DNA of 45,830 nt from positions 1 through 45,830 of the forward strand of contig CAMYKK010000028.1 of the NCBI GenBank assembly GCA_947258975.1. Direction: 5' to 3'. Shown here piece by piece: positions 1 through 8,729 of the stretch (position 1 is the first letter of the stretch; every line of letters begins with the position of its first letter). The stretch comes from an uncultured Gammaproteobacteria bacterium. Its GTDB lineage: Bacteria > Pseudomonadota > Gammaproteobacteria > Arenicellales > JAANXG01. The translations under genes and the position numbers were made by a program. Below the pieces are notes generated by a model. That model saw only the letters and a list, made by a program, of their open reading frames with translations. It did not search any database and was not told the origin of the DNA.

Positions 1-42
1 ATGATCTGCCCTCTCAATTATGGCTCTGTGTCTGAGATCCCT

Positions 43-71
43 ATCTCAACATAATCCACGCATGTTGAGAT
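43..71 (-). terminator. Hairpin downstream of the MFS gene, possible terminator
   Basis: A perfect 10-bp inverted repeat (ATCTCAACAT at 43-52, ATGTTGAGAT at 62-71) with a 9-nt loop lies about 20 bases past the stop of the minus-strand MFS gene. There is no run of T after it on the minus strand, so intrinsic termination is only a possibility. It could also be an operator for a gene outside the window. Confidence 0.35.
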
Positions 72-92
72 GGGCAGGTCAAAACATTATGT

Positions 93-1457
93 CTAGTCCA
101 CCGCGGCCGCCATTTTGGCGCGGCCGACCGTTTCCGCGGTTGGGTCCGCATGGCCGGCAGCGGGGGCCTGGGGCATAAGCACCATCAACACCGCGCCCAC
201 CAGGCAAGCAGTGCCGGCGATGATGAACGGGATCATCCAAATACCCGGATCGACAGCACCCGCAGCCGCGTCCTTGAATGCTCCGGCGAGCAGCGGTCCA
301 GCAATGCCGGCGACACCGTAGGCGGTAAATAACCAGCCGTAATTAGCGCCGACGTTTTTGTTGCCGAATAAATCCGCCGTGGCCGCCGGGAACAACGCAA
401 AGTTCCCACCGAAATTGAAGCCAATCAAGGCCGCCGCAAGGATGAAACCATGCACCGCTCCCACGTGAATGAATCCATGATAAATAAGCAACATGACGAG
501 TCCCTGGCAGGCGGTCATGAGCACGATAGCGGTTTTGCGGCCGAGGTGGTCGGAAAGTCCGCCCCACAGGATGCGGCCGAGGCCGTTGAAAACTGCATAC
601 CAAGCCATGGCAGTACCGGTTATGGCGCCGACCCCAGCAACGCCGCGGTCGCGCAGGATGTCGGTGCCGAACAATTTGATGCAGTAAATCACCATGAGTC
701 CCGCCAAGGCGGAGCAGACGAACACTATCCACAGCATGTAAAACTGAGGGCTGCGCAACATCTGCCGCGGCGTGTAGTCGAGTCTGCCGCTGACGGCGGT
801 GGCGGCCCGCTGCGGTGGCGTCCATCCCGTTGGCGTATAGTCGTCGGGCGGGTTGACCATGGTCAGACTGCCCACCGATACCAACACGAAGAACGCGAGG
901 CCATACAAGACAAATACGCTTTGCACACCAGGGAGACCGAAGATACTAAGGGTGTCCAGGAGTCCACCAAACCAGGAGCCGGCGAGTTTCACCCATATGA
1001 CGGCCCCGAACCCGAATCCGGCGACCGCAAGACCGGTGATCAGCCCCTTCTTGTCGGGGAACCATCTGACGCCGACGGCAATGGGTACGATATAGGCCAG
1101 GCCGACACCGGCCCCTCCCATCACACCGATGAACATGAACTGCGCCCAGAAGCTGGCGCCGAAGACACCGCCCAGGACGTACCCAAGGCCCAGCGTTACG
1201 CCTCCCGCCAGGGCGACGATCGCAGGCCCTAGCCTTGCCTGTAACCTGCCGGCCACTATCATCATGACCGCAAACGTCGCCAAACAGGCTGAGAAGATCC
1301 ATGCCGTTTGGCTGGCGGAGAATCCGTACGCACCCTGTGGATCGGTAAGCGCCCCAGTGAACACCGACCAGGCATAGATTGCGCCCAGTGCGAGTTGAAT
1401 CAGAACCGCGCCCGCAACCACCCACCAGCGATTGAATGTGCTTCTGTTTACTGTCAT
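93..1457 (-). CDS. OFA-family MFS transporter (oxalate/formate antiporter-like)
   Basis: A 12-helix major facilitator of 454 residues. The N-terminal part has the OFA-type signature: GAIYAWSVFTG in helix 1, then SASQTAWIFSACLATFA, the loop RLQARLGP, and RWFPDKKGLITGLAVAGFG after helix 4. The second half repeats the fold, with LSDHLGRKTA in the helix 8-9 loop. Family members exchange small mono- or dicarboxylates (oxalate, formate, lactate) across the inner membrane; the substrate here cannot be read from sequence. The open frame extends 15 codons further upstream, but the ATG at 1457 has a GGGGGA ribosome binding site immediately before it, so I chose it. It is transcribed alone and its neighbours do not indicate a substrate. 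Confidence 0.9.
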   Translation of the reverse strand: MTVNRSTFNRWWVVAGAVLIQLALGAIYAWSVFTGALTDPQGAYGFSASQTAWIFSACLATFAVMMIVAGRLQARLGPAIVALAGGVTLGLGYVLGGVFGASFWAQFMFIGVMGGAGVGLAYIVPIAVGVRWFPDKKGLITGLAVAGFGFGAVIWVKLAGSWFGGLLDTLSIFGLPGVQSVFVLYGLAFFVLVSVGSLTMVNPPDDYTPTGWTPPQRAATAVSGRLDYTPRQMLRSPQFYMLWIVFVCSALAGLMVIYCIKLFGTDILRDRGVAGVGAITGTAMAWYAVFNGLGRILWGGLSDHLGRKTAIVLMTACQGLVMLLIYHGFIHVGAVHGFILAAALIGFNFGGNFALFPAATADLFGNKNVGANYGWLFTAYGVAGIAGPLLAGAFKDAAAGAVDPGIWMIPFIIAGTACLVGAVLMVLMPQAPAAGHADPTAETVGRAKMAAAVD

Positions 1458-1814
1458 CTGTCCCCCGAGTTGTGCCGGCTGATCGAACCGTCTTATCGAC
1501 AAGGTCTACGGGAACACCCGTCGCACTCATGACCCGCGCCCGATGCGTCAGACATAGGCGTTCGAAACGATATGGTGTTACCCCCAGTAGCTATCGGCGC
1601 ACGCGCATATTGCTTTACTTATAAATCAATCATAGACGACAAAAACCTGCGTCGACGACCGCCAATATCGGTACCAGCAGTCTGTCGAACTGAGGACAAA
1701 TCTACTGCGGCGGCGGGAAAGTCGGCCCACGGTAAAGATTTCTCTCGTTACATAGCTCGCAGTTCGCCTCCATAAATCGCCGCACCGGTCTCGATTTCCG
1801 ACCCGCCTCGCTAC
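1458..1814. other. Intergenic region, nothing recognised
   Basis: About 350 bases between the start of the MFS gene and the terminator palindrome of the GDSL gene. It must hold the MFS promoter on the minus strand. I see no convincing gene, RNA or repeat in it. Confidence 0.5.
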
Positions 1815-1856
1815 AAAAATTAGGGGTCGGAGTCACAGACTCCGGCCCCCATTTTT
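1815..1856 (-). terminator. Palindromic terminator of the GDSL gene (GGGGTCGGAGTC family)
   Basis: GGGGTCGGAGTC pairs with GACTCCGGCCCC across a 3-nt loop (11 of 12 positions, the exception being a G-T wobble). The stem is flanked by AAAAAT on the left and ATTTTT on the right. On the minus strand this is a GC-rich hairpin followed by a T-rich tail about 55 bases after the GDSL stop codon, a standard intrinsic terminator. The stem shares its GGGGTCGGAGT core with the palindromic repeats near 31.8, 32.8 and 37.3 kb, so a repeat copy may have been recruited as a terminator. Confidence 0.7.
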
Positions 1857-1912
1857 AAAGTTCGGCACCGCCTGGTGAGAAATGCGGGCTAGAGCCCAAA
1901 CGCCCCGTTGTT

Positions 1913-2899
1913 TTAATCGAGTTGAGCGAGGTGAAGCGGGCTTGCGGTGCCGGAAGCCAGCATAGCGGGTAATGCCTGCGCTACCGCTCTCGCGAAAGCG
2001 TGATGGATCACCCGCGTGGGATGGATACCGTCCCAATATGCGTATTGATCTGGATGGGTGCAGACAGCCCGTTTGCGTACTCCGGGCGTGATACACGAAT
2101 CCGTCGTATTTACCACTCCCTCGGGTGGTGAAGCGGCAATGCCATTGGTAAATGAAAATACATCGAAGGTCATGATCTCAATGCCCGGCGGCAGGAACCC
2201 CAATGCACCAGCCAATGCATCGTTGAACTGGGACGACAGGAACTGCGCCAGTGCCTGCGCATCGGGACCTTGGGCGCTCACCGCGGGAACTAATCCAACG
2301 TTTGGTGCATTCATGATGAGCAACTTTCTCGCACCGGCTTCGGTCAAATCCGAGATACTTTGGATAATCGCCAGCACCGCATCGTTGAGAATAGTTAAAC
2401 TGACATTCGGATCGCTGGGGTATGCGACGACGGCGTCACGGATGTCGTTACCCCCCACAAACACGATGTAAAGTGTGTCCGGATCCGCTTTCTCGAAATC
2501 CGTAAGGTACTGCGCGACGAGCCCCGGAAGGTCAAAGGGCTGACCCGGTCTCTGTCTTGCTCTGGCGCTTCCAAAAGCGTAGTTACAGAAACGGCCGGAT
2601 CCACGAAACGCCGGTTTGGCGTCTTTAGCGCGCCCCAACGATTTTGCGAAGTGCTGAATCCACGTGCGGCCGTTGCTGAATGTTGGCCCCCCTCGGGGAT
2701 ATGGGGCCGATGGAATCAACTCGTAGGGCCGCGTGGACACCTCGTGAACCACTGCAAACACGTTACCGGTATCGGACAGGCTGTCGCCGAAGATACAAAG
2801 TTTTGTAAACGAGGTCTCGGCAAACGCCCGCCCCGGCAGCAGGATAACGACGAGCAGAATTGCCGATAATAATGATTGGTTTCGTAATAATCGTTTCAT
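1913..2899 (-). CDS. Exported SGNH/GDSL hydrolase (esterase/lipase)
   Basis: A 328-residue secreted hydrolase. Residues 1-27 form a signal peptide ending GRAFA. Block I is FGDSLSDTGN with nucleophile Ser40; block III is GGNDIRD; the C-terminal catalytic pair is Asp290 and His293 in YWDGIHPT. This is the layout of the plant-type/autotransporter GDSL family that hydrolyses ester bonds of lipids or polysaccharide side groups, here without a C-terminal beta-barrel, so the product should be periplasmic or released. An AGGAG ribosome binding site precedes the ATG by 9 bases. The gene is monocistronic and ends at a clear terminator palindrome. Substrate unknown. Confidence 0.9.
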   Translation of the reverse strand: MKRLLRNQSLLSAILLVVILLPGRAFAETSFTKLCIFGDSLSDTGNVFAVVHEVSTRPYELIPSAPYPRGGPTFSNGRTWIQHFAKSLGRAKDAKPAFRGSGRFCNYAFGSARARQRPGQPFDLPGLVAQYLTDFEKADPDTLYIVFVGGNDIRDAVVAYPSDPNVSLTILNDAVLAIIQSISDLTEAGARKLLIMNAPNVGLVPAVSAQGPDAQALAQFLSSQFNDALAGALGFLPPGIEIMTFDVFSFTNGIAASPPEGVVNTTDSCITPGVRKRAVCTHPDQYAYWDGIHPTRVIHHAFARAVAQALPAMLASGTASPLHLAQLD

Positions 2900-2920
2900 A
2901 GTCGTAGGCTCCTTCTTTAA

Positions 2921-3507
2921 TTAATGAAATACTGGACTCACTGAGCTCCGCATCGGATAGACAGCAAACACTTTTTGCGCGTGCTCGTTTGCAAAGGCTT
3001 TCAAACTTCGTGCCAAGTTACCGTAAGCCACGCCGGTGTTGCCTTTCGGCGCGATCGGCGCCATTGCAACGCAAAAATGTGTGATCTCCCGATCGACGAA
3101 ATCGTGTGAAATGTGTGACAGGAGTGTGGCCAGGACAGGTGACGGATCGCCAGTCGAAGTAATGAGATGCAAACGAAAAAAAAAAGCGAACCCGATTCCG
3201 GTGGCGTTTCGGACCTCTCCGACACCGGTCGACTGCCCACAATTCGTGTCCGGTGGGGACAGGCGCGTGACTGCGCGTCGCTCGTTGCCGACGAAACCGG
3301 TACGGAACACGCAAGATGATTCTCCAATGCGTTCGTCGCGCCTGTTAAATTTGCAGTCGCAGCCTCCCGCGACAGCGCAGACAATGCATAGCGACCTCTC
3401 AGCAGACGTTCCTTTAATTTGCGCCGGTCCTCCCTGTCGGAGAGGTGCACAAACACAGCTAGTTCACGGCTCGAGAGATTCATTTGTACATCCTCCTGTA
3501 TCAACAA
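2921..3507 (-). pseudogene. Possible frameshifted gene remnant around a 10-A tract
   Basis: No intact gene is recognised between the GDSL and AAA+ genes. Two minus-strand frames contain protein-like sequence: an N-terminal piece starting at 3507 with a charged helix (SDREDRRKLKERLLRGRYAL) and a C-terminal piece ending at 2921 with LITSTGDPSPVLATL and AFANEHAQKVFAVYPM. They lie in different frames, and a run of ten A at 3176-3185 lies near where they could meet. This may be a decayed gene or chance reading frames; I do not recognise the family. Confidence 0.2.
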
Positions 3508-3691
3508 TTCGTACTGCCGCAGTGGGCATCTGCCACCGTTTATCCAGTCTATTTATCAAGTGCCCTGCCAACCAAGACGTGAAGTAATGACCCACAAAAG
3601 ACGTTGCCTTATCAATACGCTGAAACAAACCGTTGGTTAAAGGTGTGAATTTGTGTTAAGGAAGTTGGTGTGACACGTGTGAGGACACGGT

Positions 3692-6241
3692 GTGGCGCAC
3701 AGAGGGACTTTACACAGCACAAGATTTGGCAAAACGGGCCCGCTGATACTGGGATCGATCTCCGCGGTTTTCGTTTTGCTGGTTTTTATACCGGTCACCC
3801 ATAACACCTACCTCATCGGGTTCCACGGTAAGTGGCAGAACGAGAGCTTCGTCGTCACGTCGATCGAGCGCAACAGCCCGGCACAACTGGCCGGGTTTCG
3901 AGTCGGCGACGTCGTATCCAGACAGGACAACAACTCAACGGACCAATGGCGCCAGTGGTACCGGTCTGATTTGCGGGCTTATCTGAACAACCGATATCAA
4001 CTGCGCGACACCGACGTCGCCTACGAGGTCAACCGGGATGCCGGCCCGGTTTCTCTCAGACTCACACCAAGGCCATTGAGTGTTGCCGAGTGGTGGGTCT
4101 TTTACGGATTCCGGACCGTCTTAGTGCTGGTTTTGTTGGGGCTCGTCGTGTACATCATCGCCTCGAGATCGAGGGAGCGCTATGCCCCTTTGATTTGCCT
4201 TTGCTTCGGTTTTGCGGTGCTGTGGCTATCCTGCGACGACCCCTTTTGGCCGTTGTTCTATTCTCCGTTGATTCGCGGGGCCACATTCCCGCTAGTCAAT
4301 ATCGTCGACTTACTCGAAATCCTGTTTTTACAGGTCGTAATGAGTATGCTGGTGCATATCAGCCTGCTCTTTCCCGAACGCCGCCCGATTCTGCGGCGAT
4401 ACCCGAGGCTGCCGATTCCCCTGTATGTCCTGTCCATTGCCATCCCACTATTCGCGATGATGTTTCCGGACGGTGGGCTACCCAACAAAATTGCCGCAGC
4501 CTATGCAACACGATTACCGCTCGATACGGTGCTGCTCGTGTTGGCCACGTCTTTGTTGTTCGTCGGTTATCGGCATTGTCGTTCCCCCTCTCAGCGCGAA
4601 CGGGCGCGTTGGATCATCGTCTCGATGGCGCTAGTCGCCGTGTCGCACCTGGTGTTCTGGAACCTTCCCGTCATGTTGTTAGGCCATCCGCTGATACGCC
4701 GCTACGACTGGTTATTAGTACCGGTGGCGTTGTTCCCGCTCTCTATGACCCTGTCCATCACCAACCATGAGCTGTTTGGTGTGCGCGGTATTATCCGCGG
4801 CCGTATCAAGCTGCTCCAAACATTACTGGCAAGAGCAAAGAAGGCGGTGGTGCAGCGCGACCAGCGGATCCGTGATATGACCCAGGAGCTCGGTCAGTTG
4901 ACCGTGGAACTCGAGGAGTACGCGTTAGCGGAACGGGCGGGAGAAGGACCGGCGGGCACGACCCCCAGGCTGAGCAAGTTGGAGGCGCGGTTTCCGCAGC
5001 TTAGAGAGATTCGAGAGGACACGTTGATCAGTGTCAGTAAGCTCTGGGAGGACGTGTTCGAACAAGCCGCGGTGGCGGCGCGCGGCGCCGCACCGGTGAT
5101 GATCGTCGGCGAGTCGGGAACCGGCAAGACGCATATCGCGCAGGTCGTCCATCTGCTGAGCGATCGCAGCGAGCAGATCTGCAAAGAGATCAGCTGCGCC
5201 CAATTCGAGCATGCCGATCCCGCCTTCGCGCTTGGCAAACTGTTCGGCGTGGGGGCCGGGCACGGCCTGTCCAACGTGCCCAAGGAGGGGCAAAGCGGTC
5301 TGCTGGAAGAAAGCGACGGCGGTACGCTATTTCTCGATGACTTTGATCGACTGCCCCTTAACGTGCAGGACCTGCTGCTATACCCCCTCGAAGGCAAACC
5401 GTTTGAGCCCGGGATTGGCCGCGGGCAACCGCGCACTGCATCGGTCAAGTTCATCTTTGCAACCAATCGTGATCCGGCGCGGCTGGTATCAGAAGGAAAA
5501 TTTCAAGCGGATGTTCTGGCGCGCATCGGTACGCGGGTCGACGTGCCGCCGCTGCGTGAACGGCCCGACGACATTCCGCTGCTCGTGGAGCATTTCACAG
5601 ACAAAATCTGCAAAGAACTCAAGCATGATATTTCCGTGGTCTCGCCCAAGGCCATGCACTTATTGAGCCGGTATTCTTACGCAGGGGGAAACGCCCGCGA
5701 ACTCATGGCCGAAATTCACAAGGCAATCGGCAAGGCGATGCTGGAAGATGATAGTGTCTTGCGCGCCGGGTATTTGTCGGAAAAGCTGCGCGTTGCGACA
5801 ACTGCGTGCCGTAAAACGGTGGCTGCGGTGCCAACAGCGCCTCTCGCACCGAGTACCGCGAAGGGTGAGATTGGCGCATCCGCAGAGCCGAAAGAGCTCG
5901 CTACCCTGCAAAGACACCGGTTTCAAATCAAACCCGCCGAAGAAGAGCTGGGATTCAGCCATAAATCACGCACATTATCCAACCACTTGAGAGGACTGTG
6001 CATAAAGGCCTTGAGTGAAAACGACTGGGGTCTGGGCCGCGCCGCCCGGTCGCTTTCCGGAGCGGCGGATCCGAAAATCGTGGCTCGAATCGAAGGAAAG
6101 ATGCGGCGGTATCTGAAAAACATAGAAGATCACGTGGGTAATCACTCCGAGAGCAAGTTGTACAACAATCTGCCCGCGGCGTATCACGAGCCCCTAGCAA
6201 AAGCGATACGCCGGGTTCGAACCGCGCGTAAGACGCCTTAA
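3692..6241 (+). CDS. Membrane PDZ/AAA+ protein resembling a sigma-54 activator but without GAFTGA
   Basis: An 849-residue protein. A first membrane helix (about 17-37) is followed by a PDZ-like segment (ERNSPAQLAGFRVGDVV, about 65-85), then roughly seven membrane helices (135-365), a coiled coil, and a cytosolic AAA+ domain: Walker A GESGTGKT near 473-480, Walker B GGTLFLDDFD near 543-552, then LRERPDDIPLLVEHF and GGNARELMAEI. Where sigma-54 activators carry GAFTGA this protein reads FGVGAGHGLSNVPKEGQSG, so the sigma-54 contact loop is absent. The C-terminal 100 residues contain a helix-turn-helix-like stretch (SENDWGLGRAARSLSG). The start is a GTG with GAGGA 6 bases upstream. It is probably a membrane-anchored regulator or remodelling ATPase that does not open sigma-54 promoters. 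Confidence 0.85.
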   Translation: MAHRGTLHSTRFGKTGPLILGSISAVFVLLVFIPVTHNTYLIGFHGKWQNESFVVTSIERNSPAQLAGFRVGDVVSRQDNNSTDQWRQWYRSDLRAYLNNRYQLRDTDVAYEVNRDAGPVSLRLTPRPLSVAEWWVFYGFRTVLVLVLLGLVVYIIASRSRERYAPLICLCFGFAVLWLSCDDPFWPLFYSPLIRGATFPLVNIVDLLEILFLQVVMSMLVHISLLFPERRPILRRYPRLPIPLYVLSIAIPLFAMMFPDGGLPNKIAAAYATRLPLDTVLLVLATSLLFVGYRHCRSPSQRERARWIIVSMALVAVSHLVFWNLPVMLLGHPLIRRYDWLLVPVALFPLSMTLSITNHELFGVRGIIRGRIKLLQTLLARAKKAVVQRDQRIRDMTQELGQLTVELEEYALAERAGEGPAGTTPRLSKLEARFPQLREIREDTLISVSKLWEDVFEQAAVAARGAAPVMIVGESGTGKTHIAQVVHLLSDRSEQICKEISCAQFEHADPAFALGKLFGVGAGHGLSNVPKEGQSGLLEESDGGTLFLDDFDRLPLNVQDLLLYPLEGKPFEPGIGRGQPRTASVKFIFATNRDPARLVSEGKFQADVLARIGTRVDVPPLRERPDDIPLLVEHFTDKICKELKHDISVVSPKAMHLLSRYSYAGGNARELMAEIHKAIGKAMLEDDSVLRAGYLSEKLRVATTACRKTVAAVPTAPLAPSTAKGEIGASAEPKELATLQRHRFQIKPAEEELGFSHKSRTLSNHLRGLCIKALSENDWGLGRAARSLSGAADPKIVARIEGKMRRYLKNIEDHVGNHSESKLYNNLPAAYHEPLAKAIRRVRTARKTP

Positions 6242-6429
6242 TCGGGGCGCCGTCTGATGACCTGGTCCACCCATTCATACAAACGAGCGGTTAACGGCAG
6301 ATCTGAATTCAGCGGCGTCAGTTCCAAATGATTTTTTGTCACCAGCCAATAATCCAATGCACCCGGCTCCAACGGCTCAAAATGCACCCGTTCCCAATGT
6401 TTGAACGAGCGGGGACAAGGAAAACCCAT
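6238..6429 (-). CDS. Small hypothetical protein, possibly a gene fragment
   Basis: A 63-residue minus-strand frame with ordinary amino-acid composition (HWERVHFEPLEPGALDYWLV, then LYEWVDQVIRRRPD). Its stop overlaps the end of the AAA+ gene by four bases in convergent orientation. Its 5' half overlaps, antisense, the start of the depolymerase remnant, so both cannot be fully functional. I do not recognise the family; it could be the C-terminal end of a larger gene lost by deletion. Confidence 0.3.
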   Translation of the reverse strand: MGFPCPRSFKHWERVHFEPLEPGALDYWLVTKNHLELTPLNSDLPLTARLYEWVDQVIRRRPD

Positions 6430-7169
6430 CTTATCTATCCTGTGATCACGACTTTACTATCTTTGCATTTATTGATTGGCGCCCTGGCCTTCACCGCCTC
6501 CCCGGCGATCGCAGACAACCTGTCACTCAAGGAGCTGGGGACGAAGCTGAAAATCAACTCACAGCAGATCTCGGTGTCAGGCATCTCTTCGGGTGCTTAC
6601 ATGGCCATGCGATGATCACCGACGACTTTGGCGGTGCATGCGTTGTCTATGAGCCGCCGTACGTTAACAATTGCGGCTTTGATGCCGCAAAGGAGCTGTT
6701 ACAGCACATTTACGGACCCCTCAACCCAAAGGCCTCACCGGCAGACACGCAGTCGATCATAGAGTTCGACCAAACGGAATTCTTTGACGACAACGATAAA
6801 AGCATCAGCATGAACAGGCGTGGTCATATCTACGTGCCGCAAAAGTGCGCGGAAGGTGAATCATGTCGGCTACACGTGGCCTTTCACGGATGCCAACAAC
6901 ATCAAGAGCTGATAGGCGACGATTTTTATACCGGCTCGGGCTACAACGACTGGGCGGAAACGAATAACATTATTGTGCTTTATCCTCAGACGACGGCGTG
7001 GGCGGATAACCTATTTCTGGCGTTGTGGAGAAACCCAAAGGCATGTTGGGATTGGTGGGGTTATAGTGGCACTCGCTATTACCGAAAGGACGGCAAACAA
7101 ATCAAAGCGCTGGCAGAAATGATTAACACGCTCGTTGGCAAAGAACTTCTGGCACCTGGCGACGGCTAA
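6397..7169 (+). pseudogene. PHB depolymerase-like gene with central deletion and frameshift
   Basis: The first part encodes a signal peptide (GALAFTASPAIA) and the start of the mature enzyme up to SGISSGAYMAM, the nucleophile motif of secreted poly(3-hydroxybutyrate) depolymerases. It then stops at 6615. The rest, in another frame from 6612, encodes the C-terminal half: GHIYVPQKC, HVAFHGCQQ, YNDWAETNNIIVLYPQT and ACWDWWGYSG, which are hallmark blocks of the same family. The stretch of roughly 100-150 residues expected between them is missing. An internal deletion that also changed frame explains this best, and the product would be inactive. The original start is unclear; ATG at 6397 or GTG at 6442 are candidates. 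Confidence 0.75.
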
Positions 7170-7364
7170 ACGCGCCTCAAGGTATCAGCCCGCGGTGAAC
7201 GCATCTGTCCACTAACCCAACTTAGCGGATTCGCGACTTTGGTGGCGCCAAGTCATTGATCAATATAGAGCCGACCCCCAAAGGTCTGCACTACACGGGG
7301 GTAGCGGCGTGGGTCTGAGCGGCGGTGATTTTCGGCGGTGGTTGGGCGCGTAGTTCGAGGTTGG
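7170..7364. other. Short gap before a palindromic repeat
   Basis: Between the depolymerase remnant and the large palindrome nothing is recognised. Together with the palindrome the gene-free stretch is about 270 bases. Confidence 0.4.
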
Positions 7365-7435
7365 AATTTATTGGGGTCAGACCCCAATGGATTGCAATGG
7401 ATTCCAATGAATTCGGGGTCTGACCCCAATAAATT
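7365..7435. repeat. Palindromic repeat, GGGGTCAGACCCC type
   Basis: Two perfect 21-base inverted arms lie at 7365-7385 and 7415-7435, separated by 29 bases. Each arm begins or ends with AATTTATT and contains the near-self-complementary core GGGGTCAGACCCC, so the element can fold as one long cruciform or two small hairpins. The spacer carries CAATGGATTGCAATGGATTCCAATG, three copies of a CAATG step. It sits just downstream of the minus-strand secreted-protein gene and may also serve as its terminator. It has the form of REP/BIME-type elements. Confidence 0.75.
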
Positions 7436-7444
7436 CACGGCGAT

Positions 7445-8362
7445 TCACGGTATACCAGGCGAAGATATTCTCAAGATTGCACCGCGGGCGACAGACAAAT
7501 CGGAGATGGTAACTATGGGTGCGGTCAGATGGAGATCGGCCCCCTCATCTATGGTGACGCGCGGTCCAAGGTACATACTGTTGCCCCCTCGGCAGTCAGC
7601 GGCGCCGGGAAGAAAAGTAACGTTGCGCAAATCGACATCGGTTCCCACACAGGCTTTGGCGATAGGACCAAAGGTTCCACCTCGGCCAGACTGGAACAAA
7701 TCCAGATCCAGGGCACCGCTGATTGAACTTGTATTGCCACTGAGCACACCAAGACGAACGCGGGACAAGTTGCGAGTATCATTGTCCAATCCGGTGAGAA
7801 TTTCAGCTCCCGATCCGGGAATGCCGTCAATGGAAACGGTTAGTTCACCGTCGTTGGCACCATTCGATGACGCGGCACGCCACTTGAGCTCGATGGACCG
7901 CCAACCCCGTTTCAGCAATATACCGTTGTTTCCGGTCTCGATTGGGCTCCCGAAGTCATCCACCAAAACCAGGTGCGTGTATAAGAAACCGTTTGCTTCA
8001 TATATTGACATGCTGAATACCAGTTCGGATCCGCCATCATAACCTGCAAACAATTCAGCGTAGTCACCGGCTCCAAAGGTCATCTCGCCGACATACATAT
8101 AAAATCGCGCCGTGTATTCGGTCACGTCTGGGAACGCGGCTCCCGGAGTGGTATCTTCGACAAACGCGGTGTAGGCGCCAGCAAGCGTTACCCGCAAGCC
8201 GCATTGACCATCAAAGCGAGCTGATTCGTCGGCACTCATTATATTATTGAGATCCTGTACATTATCCCATTGCGCCAACGAGCAGCCGTAGGTTTTTGCG
8301 CCACAGATCAACGTCGACGCCAGCGTCAATGCAATCAACGGGTATCGATGCATAGTTTTCAT
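7445..8362 (-). CDS. Secreted lectin-like (concanavalin A-type fold) protein
   Basis: Unnamed 305-residue exported protein. The start MKTMHRYP at 8362 gives a clear signal peptide (LIALTLASTLICGAKTYG); an upstream in-frame extension is not needed. The mature part is rich in beta-strand patterns typical of a laminin G/concanavalin A-like sandwich: TEYTARFYMYVGEMTF, FAGYDGG, RGWRSIELKWRA, GELTVSIDGI, RVRLGVLSG. The last 40 residues form a short repeat of VTI-D-GADL/ARGAIL type, often seen at the end of such proteins. It begins eight bases after the DUF1501 remnant on the same strand, so it was probably the last gene of that operon. No frameshift is visible. Function unknown; carbohydrate or surface binding is a fold-based guess. 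Confidence 0.6.
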   Translation of the reverse strand: MKTMHRYPLIALTLASTLICGAKTYGCSLAQWDNVQDLNNIMSADESARFDGQCGLRVTLAGAYTAFVEDTTPGAAFPDVTEYTARFYMYVGEMTFGAGDYAELFAGYDGGSELVFSMSIYEANGFLYTHLVLVDDFGSPIETGNNGILLKRGWRSIELKWRAASSNGANDGELTVSIDGIPGSGAEILTGLDNDTRNLSRVRLGVLSGNTSSISGALDLDLFQSGRGGTFGPIAKACVGTDVDLRNVTFLPGAADCRGGNSMYLGPRVTIDEGADLHLTAPIVTISDLSVARGAILRISSPGIP

Positions 8363-8369
8363 TCGCGCG

Positions 8370-8729
8370 TTAATCTTCAAAACCATTAGAGAAGAGTGCA
8401 ACCGGTGCCGTGTTCGTGTCATACACCGGGGGTATATCCGCACCCGTCACGACACCCAATGGTTGATAATCGGCATAACCCGGGAATATGGTGCCGAGAT
8501 ACGCGTTGTGCATCCGCCGTATCAGTATCTCACTCAATATGTGGCGAAAATCCGTGGTTACTTTGATATCTTGACCTTCAAACAATTGGTCGTTCCTGAG
8601 TCCCGGCCAGTCGCCATAGATCTTACTACCGTTCACCGATCCGCCAAGGACGAGGGTGTCCGCCCCGTAGCCGTGATCGGTCCCATGGTCTGCGTTTTCG
8701 CGCAAACATCGGGAGAATTCGGTTTTCAT
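8370..8729 (-). pseudogene. C-terminal fragment of a DUF1501 protein
   Basis: The 119 codons encode only the last third of a DUF1501 (sulfatase-like fold, Tat-exported) protein: TEFSRCLRENADHGTDHGYG, LVLGGSVNGSKIYGDWPGL, KVTTDFRHILSEIL, and the ending PVALFSNGFED. Full family members are usually a little over 400 residues, so about 300 are missing at the N-terminus. DUF1501 genes normally follow a DUF1800 gene, as here, but this fragment is joined directly to the end of the broken DUF1800 gene in another frame. The product would lack the N-terminal export signal. Confidence 0.75.

Noticed and set aside
450-1232. 260-residue plus-strand open frame
   Set aside because: It is antisense to the MFS transporter, has low-complexity His/Gly/Glu-rich composition and no family features.
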